A DNA stretch of 5,212 bases, taken from positions 1-5,212 of the forward strand of contig JAIENF010000042.1 in NCBI GenBank assembly GCA_019751575.1. Direction: 5' to 3'. Under the pieces are notes generated by a model that worked only from the letters and a program-made list of their open reading frames with translations, was not told where the DNA came from and did no database searches. The DNA is from Burkholderiales bacterium. GTDB lineage: Bacteria > Pseudomonadota > Gammaproteobacteria > Burkholderiales > CAIKXV01. The translations under genes were made by a program, and so were the position numbers. This document shows positions 1 through 5,212 of the stretch, piece by piece; the first letter of the stretch is position 1, and each line of letters begins with the position of its first letter.

Positions 1-539
1 AGGGTGCCGGCGTGCTGGTGCTCGAAGAGTACGAACACGCACGCGCCCGCGGCGCGCGCATCTACGCGGAACTGGCGGGCTTCGGCATGAGCAGCGATGC
101 GTACCACATGACCGCGCCGAACATGGACGGCCCGCGCCGATGCATGGTGAACGCGTTGCGCAACGCCGGCATGGACGCGAGCGAGGTCCAGTACCTGAAC
201 GCGCACGGCACCTCCACGCCACTGGGCGACAAGAATGAAACCGAGGCGATCAAGGCCGCGTTCGGCGTCGACACCGCGAAGAAGCTGGTGGTGAACTCGA
301 CCAAGTCGATGACCGGGCACCTGCTCGGCGGCGCAGGCGGGCTCGAATCGGTGGTGAGCGTGCTGGCGATCCACCACCAGGTGTCGCCGCCGACCATCAA
401 CATCTTCAACCAGGATCCGGAGTGCGATCTCGACTACTGCGCCAACGAAGCGCGAGAGATGAAGATCGACGCTGCGCTGAAGAACAACTTCGGCTTCGGC
501 GGCACCAACGGCTCGCTGGTCTTCCGGCGCCTGCGCTGA
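1..539 (+). CDS. fabF: Beta-ketoacyl-ACP synthase II (FabF), C-terminal part, 5' end outside window
   Basis: This is the C-terminal 178 codons (reading from base 3) of a condensing enzyme that elongates acyl-ACP with malonyl-ACP in type II fatty-acid synthesis in the cytoplasm. Family members are about 410 residues, so a bit over half the protein, including the nucleophilic cysteine, lies upstream of the window. The visible part holds both catalytic histidines: [11 protein letters not shown], with its histidine at 204-206, and [15 protein letters not shown], with its lysine at 303-305 and histidine at 318-320. The glycine-rich end NNFGFGGTN starts near 486 and is also typical. The frame runs uninterrupted to TGA at 537-539. 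The stretch [19 protein letters not shown] resembles betaproteobacterial FabF (recalled, not searched). FabB and other ketosynthases share these motifs, but the overall match and the pabC-mltG neighbours point to FabF. There is no sign of damage. Confidence 0.96.
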   Translation, partial: GAGVLVLEEYEHARARGARIYAELAGFGMSSDAYHMTAPNMDGPRRCMVNALRNAGMDASEVQYLNAHGTSTPLGDKNETEAIKAAFGVDTAKKLVVNSTKSMTGHLLGGAGGLESVVSVLAIHHQVSPPTINIFNQDPECDLDYCANEAREMKIDAALKNNFGFGGTNGSLVFRRLR

Positions 540-593
540 CCTGTCGATGGCGATGCGCGATCATCGGGTGAACCTCCCGGTGTGCGGCGCGAC

Positions 594-598
594 GAGGA
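594..598 (+). promoter_or_regulatory. Ribosome binding site of pabC
   Basis: GAGGA lies 4 bases before the ATG at 603. It supports that ATG over the in-frame GTG at 582, which would add seven residues (MRRDEDR) and has no purine-rich motif in front of it. Confidence 0.55.
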
Positions 599-602
599 CC
601 GC

Positions 603-1469
603 ATGAGCGCCGACGGCGCGTTGTTCCTGCGGATCGACGGCGTCGACGTAGACCCCTCGCGCCCGGCCATAGGGGCGGCGGACCGCGGCTTCAATTACGG
701 CGATGGCGTGTTCCGTACCGTGCGGCTGGCCGCGGGGCGCGTGCCGGCGTGGCCTCGCCATGCGGCGAAGCTGGCATCCGACCTGGCGCGGCTGGGCCTC
801 GGGCCGCTCGATCCGGCGGGCATCGAACGCGACCTGGCGCATCTCGGCGCCCGGCATCCGGAGTGCATCGCGCGCATCACGGTCACTTCGGGCACATCCG
901 CGCGCGGCTATCTTCGCAGCCCCGATGCCGCCCTGACCACGGTCGTGCGCGCGACCGCGCTGCCCGCCTGGCCTGCGCAGCGCGCGACAGCCGGCATCGG
1001 ACTGCACCTGTGCACGCTCCGCCTCGCGGAGCAGCCGGCCCTGGCCGGGGTGAAGCACCTGAACCGGCTCGAGCAGGTCCTGGCCCGGGCCGAATGGAAC
1101 GACGGACAGGACGCCGGGGAGACGCAGGTCGCCACCGCCGAGGGCCTTACCCTCGATGCAGGCGGCCACGCGATCTGCGGCACGATGAGCAACCTGTTCA
1201 TCGTCGAGGGCGGACGGCTGGCGACGCCGGACCTGTCGCGCTGCGGCGTCGAGGGCGTGCAGCGCGGTCGCATCCTCGACTGGGCGCGCGCGAACGGCAT
1301 TCCCGCGACGGTGGAAGCACTGCCGCTCGCCCGACTGCATGCGGCGGACAGCCTGGTCGTCTGCAACAGCGTGATCGGTGCCTGGTGGGTTGCACGGTTC
1401 TGCGGACGGCGCTTCATGCGGCCGGCGTGGTACGACGAACTCGCTGCAGCCCTGGATCGTGACGCGTAG
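603..1469 (+). CDS. pabC: Aminodeoxychorismate lyase (PabC), PLP-dependent
   Basis: The predicted 288-residue cytoplasmic enzyme splits 4-amino-4-deoxychorismate into 4-aminobenzoate and pyruvate for folate synthesis. It belongs to the fold-type IV PLP family (branched-chain aminotransferase / D-amino acid aminotransferase). In order, it shows DRGFNYGDGVFRTVR (27-41), RGY (101-103), the PLP-lysine motif LAGVKHLNRLEQVL with Lys151 (codon 1053-1055), the phosphate-binding stretch CGTMSNLF (192-199), TPDLSRCGVEGVQRG (208-222), and the C-terminal CNSVIGAWWV (254-263). Length is normal (E. coli PabC is about 269). KHLNRLEQVL closely matches E. coli PabC and separates it from IlvE and Dat. One oddity is Cys192, where IlvE-type enzymes have the glutamate that contacts the PLP ring nitrogen. 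The ATG at 603 is preferred because of GAGGA upstream. The gene follows fabF by 63 bases and its end overlaps mltG, as in the conserved fabF-pabC-mltG order. Confidence 0.93.
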   Translation: MSADGALFLRIDGVDVDPSRPAIGAADRGFNYGDGVFRTVRLAAGRVPAWPRHAAKLASDLARLGLGPLDPAGIERDLAHLGARHPECIARITVTSGTSARGYLRSPDAALTTVVRATALPAWPAQRATAGIGLHLCTLRLAEQPALAGVKHLNRLEQVLARAEWNDGQDAGETQVATAEGLTLDAGGHAICGTMSNLFIVEGGRLATPDLSRCGVEGVQRGRILDWARANGIPATVEALPLARLHAADSLVVCNSVIGAWWVARFCGRRFMRPAWYDELAAALDRDA

Positions 1470-2493
1470 GCGGCAGGGCGGCCGGCTGGCCGCGCTTGCC
1501 CTGTGGATCCTGCTGGCGGCTGGCGCCGCAGGTGCCTTCGCCGGCGCAGCCGCGCTGTACGTGTTCGCATGGCGCCCCGCGTTGCCGGCGATCCCGACGG
1601 AGTTCACCATCGGCGAGGGCAAGGGGCTGCGCGCGGCGGCGAATGCGATGCAGCGCGCGGGCGTGCTCGACCACGCGCTGCCGCTGGTGCTGCTGGGCCG
1701 GATGACCGGCGCGGACACCCGGGTGCGCGCCGGTCACTATGAACTGCAGGCCGGCGCATCGTCCTGGGAACTGCTGCAGAAGATCACCAGCGGCGATGTC
1801 ACGCTGAGCGGCATCACCTTCGTCGAAGGATGGACGCTCCGGCAGTGGCGCGCGGCGATCGCGGCGAACCCGGACATCCGCAAGGAAGCCGTCCCCGCGT
1901 CCGAGGCGGAACTCGCCCGCTCGCTGGGCATCGAGTCAGGTTCGCTGGAAGGTCGCCTGTTCCCCGACACTTACCTGTTCACGCGAGGCAGCAGCGAACG
2001 GGCGCTGCTCGCGCGCGCCCTGCGCGCCATGGACCAGCACCTGGAACGGGAATGGGCGGCGCGTGCCAGCGACGTGCACGTGCGCACGCCGTACGAGGCG
2101 CTGGTGCTCGCCTCCATCATCGAGAAGGAGACCGGAAGCCCCGCGGACCGCGGCCGGATCTCAGGCGTGTTCCACAACCGCCTGCGCATCGGCATGCGCC
2201 TGCAGACCGATCCCACCGTGATCTACGGCCTGGGCGAGTCGTTCGACGGCGACCTGCGACGACGCGACCTGGTGGCCGACACGCCGTTCAACACGTATAC
2301 CCGCAGCGGACTGCCACCCACCCCGATCGCGATGCCGGGCCTGGCGTCGTTGCGCGCCGCGGTCCAGCCCGAGGCAACCCGTGCGCTGTACTTCGTCGCC
2401 AGGGGCGATGGCACGTCCGAATTTTCAGAGACGCTCGCCGAGCACAACAGGGCCGTGAGAAAATACCAGCTCGGCCGCGGGGCAGGGCGCTAG
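1459..2493 (+). CDS. mltG: Endolytic murein transglycosylase MltG (YceG family)
   Basis: This 344-residue inner-membrane enzyme cuts nascent glycan strands and so acts as a terminase for peptidoglycan polymerisation in the periplasm. The N-terminus is basic (TRRRQGGR), followed by one membrane segment at about residues 10-36. A LysM-like region follows at about 48-110, then the catalytic YceG domain: FVEGWTLRQW (121-130), LEGRLFPDTYLF (163-174), ASIIEKETG (218-226), GVFHNRLRIGMRLQTDPTV (236-254) and PFNTYTRSGLPPTPI (276-290). Glu222 (codon 2122-2124) matches the catalytic Glu218 of E. coli MltG. The end, YFVARGDGTSEFSETLAEHN, is typical of the family. The start is inferred. No ATG lies near, and GTG at 1459 gives a short basic tail and then the membrane helix; it overlaps pabC by 11 bases and has no clear Shine-Dalgarno, which suggests translational coupling. 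A longer start (GTG 1378) would add 27 residues unlike the family. Confidence 0.94.
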   Translation: MTRRRQGGRLAALALWILLAAGAAGAFAGAAALYVFAWRPALPAIPTEFTIGEGKGLRAAANAMQRAGVLDHALPLVLLGRMTGADTRVRAGHYELQAGASSWELLQKITSGDVTLSGITFVEGWTLRQWRAAIAANPDIRKEAVPASEAELARSLGIESGSLEGRLFPDTYLFTRGSSERALLARALRAMDQHLEREWAARASDVHVRTPYEALVLASIIEKETGSPADRGRISGVFHNRLRIGMRLQTDPTVIYGLGESFDGDLRRRDLVADTPFNTYTRSGLPPTPIAMPGLASLRAAVQPEATRALYFVARGDGTSEFSETLAEHNRAVRKYQLGRGAGR

Positions 2494-2516
2494 CGGCGCA
2501 TCCGATCGGATACGCG

Positions 2517-3128
2517 ATGGTTGGGCAGTTCATCACCCTGGAGGGGATCGACGGCGCAGGCAAGAGCACGCATGCCGAGTTCATCGCGCAGCGGCTGCGC
2601 AGCCGGGGCCGAACGGTGGTCCAGACCCGCGAGCCGGGCGGCACCGTGATCGGCGAGAAGATCCGCAGCCTGGTCCTCTCGGAGGCGATGGACGTCCATG
2701 CCGAGACGCTGCTGGTCTTCGCCGCCCGTTCACAGCACCTGGCCGACGTCGTGAGGCCGGCCCTTGCCAGCGGTTCGACCGTGCTCTGCGACCGGTTCAC
2801 CGACGCCACCTTCGCCTATCAGTGCGGCGGACGCGGCGTCTCGGAACACTATGTCGAGACGCTCGCCCGCCTGTCGCACGGCGACCTGTCGCCCGACCTC
2901 ACGCTGCTGTTCGATGCCGATGCGTCGACCGCGCATGCACGCGTGGTGGCGCGCAGCGCGACCGACCGCTTCGAGCGCGAAGACCTGTGCTTCTTCGAGC
3001 GGGTGAGGGCGCGCTACCTGGAACAGGCGCGGCGCGAACCTGCGCGCTTCTGCGTGCTCGACGCCGGCAGGCCGATCGAGGATGTGCAGGCGGCGATCGC
3101 CCGCGCACTGGACGAGCGGATCGGCTGA
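2517..3128 (+). CDS. tmk: Thymidylate kinase (dTMP kinase)
   Basis: The 203-residue cytoplasmic kinase phosphorylates dTMP to dTDP with ATP, the step that both de novo and salvage dTTP synthesis must pass. The Walker A loop is GIDGAGKST (10-18). TREPGGTVIGEKIR (37-50) is the dTMP-site REPGGT motif, and DRFTDATFAYQ (92-102) is the family signature. The LID region (about 141-165) carries Arg146, Arg151 and DRFEREDLCFFERVR. The lack of arginine in the P-loop together with arginines in the LID is the bacterial (type II) arrangement. Length fits the family (about 205-213). The usual YQG motif reads YQC, with Cys103 at 2823-2825. The start is the first ATG after mltG, 23 bases beyond its stop, and places the P-loop at the normal distance from the N-terminus. 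Only a weak GGA (2508-2510) precedes it. The gene lies between mltG and holB, its usual position. Confidence 0.95.
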   Translation: MVGQFITLEGIDGAGKSTHAEFIAQRLRSRGRTVVQTREPGGTVIGEKIRSLVLSEAMDVHAETLLVFAARSQHLADVVRPALASGSTVLCDRFTDATFAYQCGGRGVSEHYVETLARLSHGDLSPDLTLLFDADASTAHARVVARSATDRFEREDLCFFERVRARYLEQARREPARFCVLDAGRPIEDVQAAIARALDERIG

Positions 3129-3135
3129 GCCCGGC

Positions 3136-4233
3136 ATGGCACGCGCGACGGCGACGACCGCAACCCTGCCGGACCATCCGGGCATGCCGGCACCGATGCC
3201 CTGGCACACGGCCGCGTGGACGGCGGCCGTGGCCTCGGGCGTGCCATCGATCCTGGTCCATGGTGCCCCCGGAATCGGTGAACGGCGCTTCGCCCTGGCG
3301 ATGGCCGCCTGCTGGCTGTGCGAGGCGCCGTCCGGGCATTCGCCCAGGCCCTGCCTCGAATGCCCGGGCTGCAAGCTGATCGAAGCCGGCAACCATCCCG
3401 ACCTGCGGGTGGTCGAGCCTGCAGCGATGACCGTGGACGCCGAGGATGTCGACGCGGACGGGAACGGTGACGAAGACATCGTCGAGGACAAGGACAAGGG
3501 CAAGGGGAAATCGAAGGCCGCGCCGAGCCAACTGATCGTGATCGGCCAGTTGCGGCCCCTCAATGAACTCGCCCAGATCAGCAGCCATCGCGGCGGCGCG
3601 CGCGTGGTGGTGATCCACCCGGCGGATGCGATGAACGTGGCTGCATCGAATGCACTGCTCAAGATGCTCGAGGAGCCGCCCGCCGGCATGCGCTTCCTGC
3701 TGGTCGCGCATCGCCTCCAGCGGGTGAGCGCGACCGTGCGCAGTCGTTGCATGCGCGTGCCCCTGCCGATGCCGACCCTTGCCCAGGCGGTGCCCTGGCT
3801 GCAGGCGCAGGGCGTGGAAGACGCAGCGAATGCGCTCGCGCTGGCCGGCGGATCGCCGCAGGTGGCGCTGGACAATGCCGACCCGGTACGCGCCGCGCTG
3901 AGCAGGGCGTGGCTGCGCTGCGTGACGGAAGGATCGGCCACCGCACTGTCCGCCGCGCGCGAGACGAAGGAGATCGGCGCGCCCCAGGTGCTCTCATGGC
4001 TCGTCCAGTGGACGCATGACCTTGCGCGCGTCAAGGCGGGCGCAGCACCGCGATTCCACCCGCTGCAGGCCACGACGCTGCAACGGCTTGCGTCATCGAT
4101 GACGCTGCGCGCCGTCACCCGGCTGCACCGTACACTCCTGCAGCGCCAGCGCTGGATCCGCCACCCGCTGAACGCCCAGCTGACGCTCGAGGCGCTCTGG
4201 CTCGACTACTTCCAGGGTATGGGCGGGCGCTGA
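3136..4233 (+). CDS. holB: DNA polymerase III subunit delta-prime (clamp loader)
   Basis: Delta-prime is the stator subunit of the clamp-loader complex that opens and loads the beta sliding clamp during replication. The protein (365 residues from ATG 3136) has a degenerate Walker A, GAPGIGERR (43-51), without the GKS/T lysine; this is expected because delta-prime does not hydrolyse ATP. A four-cysteine zinc module is present (Cys62, Cys73, Cys76, Cys79), followed by SNALLKMLEEPP (171-182) and the SRC motif (203-205), with Arg204 the likely finger toward the neighbouring ATP site. The C-terminal helical collar region is about 215-360. Residues 101-129 form a low-complexity insert, acidic and then lysine/glycine-rich, absent from E. 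coli HolB. The start is uncertain. ATG 3136 is 7 bases after the tmk stop, but no candidate has a good Shine-Dalgarno; ATG 3184 or 3196 would put MPWHTAAW nearer the N-terminus, as in E. coli. DnaX (gamma/tau) is excluded by the missing P-loop lysine and by context. Confidence 0.92.
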   Translation: MARATATTATLPDHPGMPAPMPWHTAAWTAAVASGVPSILVHGAPGIGERRFALAMAACWLCEAPSGHSPRPCLECPGCKLIEAGNHPDLRVVEPAAMTVDAEDVDADGNGDEDIVEDKDKGKGKSKAAPSQLIVIGQLRPLNELAQISSHRGGARVVVIHPADAMNVAASNALLKMLEEPPAGMRFLLVAHRLQRVSATVRSRCMRVPLPMPTLAQAVPWLQAQGVEDAANALALAGGSPQVALDNADPVRAALSRAWLRCVTEGSATALSAARETKEIGAPQVLSWLVQWTHDLARVKAGAAPRFHPLQATTLQRLASSMTLRAVTRLHRTLLQRQRWIRHPLNAQLTLEALWLDYFQGMGGR

Positions 4234-4290
4234 TCCCGCCACACCCATGACGAACGCGCGCCCACCGGCACTGCGCGCCCCCAGGACACC
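4234..4290 (+). other. Gap between holB and the TatD-family gene; pilZ absent
   Basis: The 57-base gap holds no promoter I can recognise. An ATG at 4247 opens a 23-codon ORF (stop TAG 4316-4318) that overlaps the start of the next gene in another frame. In many beta- and gammaproteobacteria a pilZ gene sits between holB and tatD; here there is no room for it. A GGCGGG/CCCGCC hairpin (4222-4227 with 4235-4240) spans the holB stop codon but has no T tract after it, so I do not call it a terminator. Confidence 0.5.
4283..4286 (+). promoter_or_regulatory. Ribosome binding site of the TatD-family gene
   Basis: AGGA lies 4 bases before the ATG at 4291. The spacing is slightly short but usable. It supports this start, which also places the metal-binding HCH motif directly at the N-terminus as the family requires. 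Confidence 0.5.
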
Positions 4291-5070
4291 ATGTACATCG
4301 ATTCGCATTGCCACCTAGACTATCCCGCGCTTGCCGCAGACACCGACGGCGTGCTGGCGCGGATGCGCGAAGCCGGCGTCACGCATGCGCTCTGCGTGGC
4401 GGTGAACCTCGAGGACTTCCCGCGCGTGCATGCGCTCGCGATCGCACATCCGAACCTGTATGCATCGGTGGGCGTGCATCCCGACCAGCCGGCCGGCGAC
4501 ACCACCACCACCGCGCAACTCCTCGAACGCGCCGCCCTGCCGAAGGTGGTCGCCATCGGCGAGACGGGGCTCGACTATTTCCGGCTCGATGATCCCGCGA
4601 CGCCTCCGGCCGCCGCGCAGCAGGAACGCTTCCGCCGCCATGTCAGGGCGGCGGTCGAGTGCGGCAAGCCGCTGATCGTGCACACCCGCGCAGCCGCCGA
4701 CGACACGCTGGCCATCCTGCGCGAGGAGGGCGCGGCAGCCGTGGGCGGCGTGATGCACTGCTTCACCGAAACGCTCGACGTGGCGAACGCCGCGATCGAA
4801 CTGGGCTTCATGATCTCCTTCTCCGGCATCGTGACGTTCCGCAATGCCACCGCCTTGAAGGAGGTGGCCCGCGAAGTACCCCTCGACCGCCTGCTGATCG
4901 AGACCGACTCCCCGTTCCTCGCACCGGTGCCGCATCGCGGCCGCACCAACGAGCCGTCGTACGTGCCACTGGTGGCGATGGAGATCGCACGCCTCAGGTC
5001 GCTGCCGGTCGAAGCGATCGCCGAGGCGAGCACGCGCAACTTCCAGACGCTGTTCAAGGCCGCCACATGA
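4291..5070 (+). CDS. ycfH: TatD-family metal-dependent hydrolase (YcfH-like)
   Basis: This complete 259-residue cytoplasmic enzyme belongs to the amidohydrolase-fold TatD family, whose characterised members are metal-dependent nucleases (3'-5' exonuclease / DNase activity). The physiological substrate of the YcfH branch is not well settled. The metal ligands are in place: His6 and His8 in DSHCHLD (4-10), Glu91 in GETGLDYF (90-97), His131 in IVHTRAA (129-135), His156 in MHCF (155-158) and Asp206 in ETDSPFLAP (204-212). GVHP (61-64) and RGRTNEPSYV (216-225) are further family signatures. Length is normal (about 260). The position after holB marks it as the counterpart of E. coli ycfH rather than tatD of the Tat operon; many annotations would simply name it tatD. 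Its stop overlaps the next start in ATGA (5067-5070). Confidence 0.94.
   Translation: MYIDSHCHLDYPALAADTDGVLARMREAGVTHALCVAVNLEDFPRVHALAIAHPNLYASVGVHPDQPAGDTTTTAQLLERAALPKVVAIGETGLDYFRLDDPATPPAAAQQERFRRHVRAAVECGKPLIVHTRAAADDTLAILREEGAAAVGGVMHCFTETLDVANAAIELGFMISFSGIVTFRNATALKEVAREVPLDRLLIETDSPFLAPVPHRGRTNEPSYVPLVAMEIARLRSLPVEAIAEASTRNFQTLFKAAT
5056..5059 (+). promoter_or_regulatory. Ribosome binding site of the downstream exported protein gene
   Basis: AAGG inside the end of the TatD-family gene lies 7 bases before the ATG at 5067, a good spacing. With the ATGA stop/start overlap it supports translation of the downstream frame. Confidence 0.45.
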
Positions 5071-5212
5071 ACGATCCACGGCAGCCCGGCCCGGCCCGCC
5101 GTCGGATCACGGTCCGACTGGCATGGATCACCGTCACGCTCATGGCAGGCTCCACGGCGTCGTTCCAGGCCAGCGGCCAGTCGGCGTTCGATCGCGTGTT
5201 CGACGCCGTCGA
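5067..5212 (+). CDS. Probable exported protein, N-terminus only (possibly an ankyrin-repeat protein), 3' end outside window
   Basis: Forty-eight codons are visible and stay open to the window edge. The start ATG overlaps the preceding stop by 4 bases and has an AAGG ribosome site. The N-terminus looks like a Sec signal peptide: a basic part with RRRITVR (11-17), a hydrophobic core from about residue 18 (LAWITVTLMAG) to 33, and small residues near 31-40 where signal peptidase could cut (for example after Ala35 or Ala40). The RRR run lacks the rest of a twin-arginine motif. The start of the mature part, FDRVFDAV (41-48), recalls the beginning of exported ankyrin-repeat proteins that commonly follow tatD in Burkholderiales. 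That identification rests on context and a few residues only; no ankyrin repeat is inside the window. The product would be periplasmic. Confidence 0.6.
   Translation, partial: MNDPRQPGPARRRITVRLAWITVTLMAGSTASFQASGQSAFDRVFDAV

Noticed and set aside
545..579. Small inverted repeats in the fabF-pabC gap (CGATG/CATCG and CGGG/CCCG) as a regulatory hairpin or terminator
   Set aside because: The stems are only 4-5 bases, overlap each other, and have no T tract; such pairs are common by chance in GC-rich DNA.
561..1718. Minus-strand open frame of 385 codons opposite pabC and the start of mltG
   Set aside because: It is a shadow of the real genes: low-complexity Arg/Ala/Pro composition, no motif, and it crosses the boundary of two well-supported plus-strand genes.
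1830..2516. Upstream extension of the tmk frame inside mltG, as a possible fusion or longer Tmk
   Set aside because: The extension is Arg/Ala/Pro-rich frame-shifted mltG sequence. ATG 2517 gives a normal Tmk length and P-loop position.
2730..4118. Minus-strand open frame of 462 codons opposite tmk and holB
   Set aside because: It lies antisense to two clearly conserved genes, its translation is Ala/Arg/Ser-rich without a recognisable domain, and long antisense frames are expected in GC-rich coding DNA.
4222..4240. GC-rich hairpin across the holB stop as a rho-independent terminator
   Set aside because: The stem is six base pairs with a 7-base loop, but the sequence after it is ACACCC with no T run.
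4315..5079. Minus-strand open frame of 254 codons opposite the TatD-family gene
   Set aside because: It covers the hydrolase almost exactly in antisense and has no recognisable family features, so it is explained by codon bias.
5097..5111. Twin-arginine export motif in the protein at the right edge
   Set aside because: The RRR run is followed by ITVR rather than the x-F-L-K pattern, and the strongly hydrophobic core fits Sec export better.

Overview
The window is a compact, GC-rich, single-strand (+) run of seven genes from a chromosome, two of them cut by the window edges. The organism is most likely a betaproteobacterium. The FabF C-terminus (stretches such as [19 protein letters not shown] and [10 protein letters not shown]), the charged insert in HolB, and the exported protein directly after the TatD-family gene all fit Burkholderiales and relatives. 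The family-level placement is inference from remembered sequences. Codon use looks uniformly GC-rich, and I see no sign of horizontal transfer, mobile elements, RNA genes, CRISPR arrays or long repeats.

Layout from left to right: the 3' part of fabF (fatty-acid chain elongation, ends at 539); a 63-base gap; pabC (4-aminobenzoate formation for folate, 603-1469); mltG (membrane-bound peptidoglycan lytic transglycosylase, 1459-2493, overlapping pabC by 11 bases); tmk (dTMP kinase, 2517-3128); holB (DNA polymerase III delta-prime clamp-loader subunit, 3136-4233); a 57-base gap; a TatD-family metal-dependent hydrolase equivalent to E. coli ycfH (4291-5070); and the first 48 codons of a probably exported protein overlapping that gene by 4 bases (5067 to the window end). 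No gap exceeds 63 bases, and I see no convincing promoter or rho-independent terminator inside the run. It is therefore probably one transcription unit or a series of translationally coupled pairs.

This is the conserved fabF-pabC-mltG-tmk-holB-ycfH housekeeping neighbourhood known from E. coli and many proteobacteria. It joins lipid synthesis, folate, wall turnover, dTTP supply and replication. Tmk makes dTDP for DNA synthesis, PabC feeds the folate pool that thymidylate synthase depends on, HolB loads the sliding clamp, and MltG sets glycan strand length during growth.

I found no undescribed system here. The points worth a second look are small: a cysteine in PabC where fold-type IV relatives usually carry a PLP-contacting glutamate, a long acidic-then-lysine insert in HolB, the absence of pilZ between holB and the TatD gene with a tiny ORF that might be its remnant, a G-to-C change in the Tmk YQG motif, and the truncated exported protein at the right edge.
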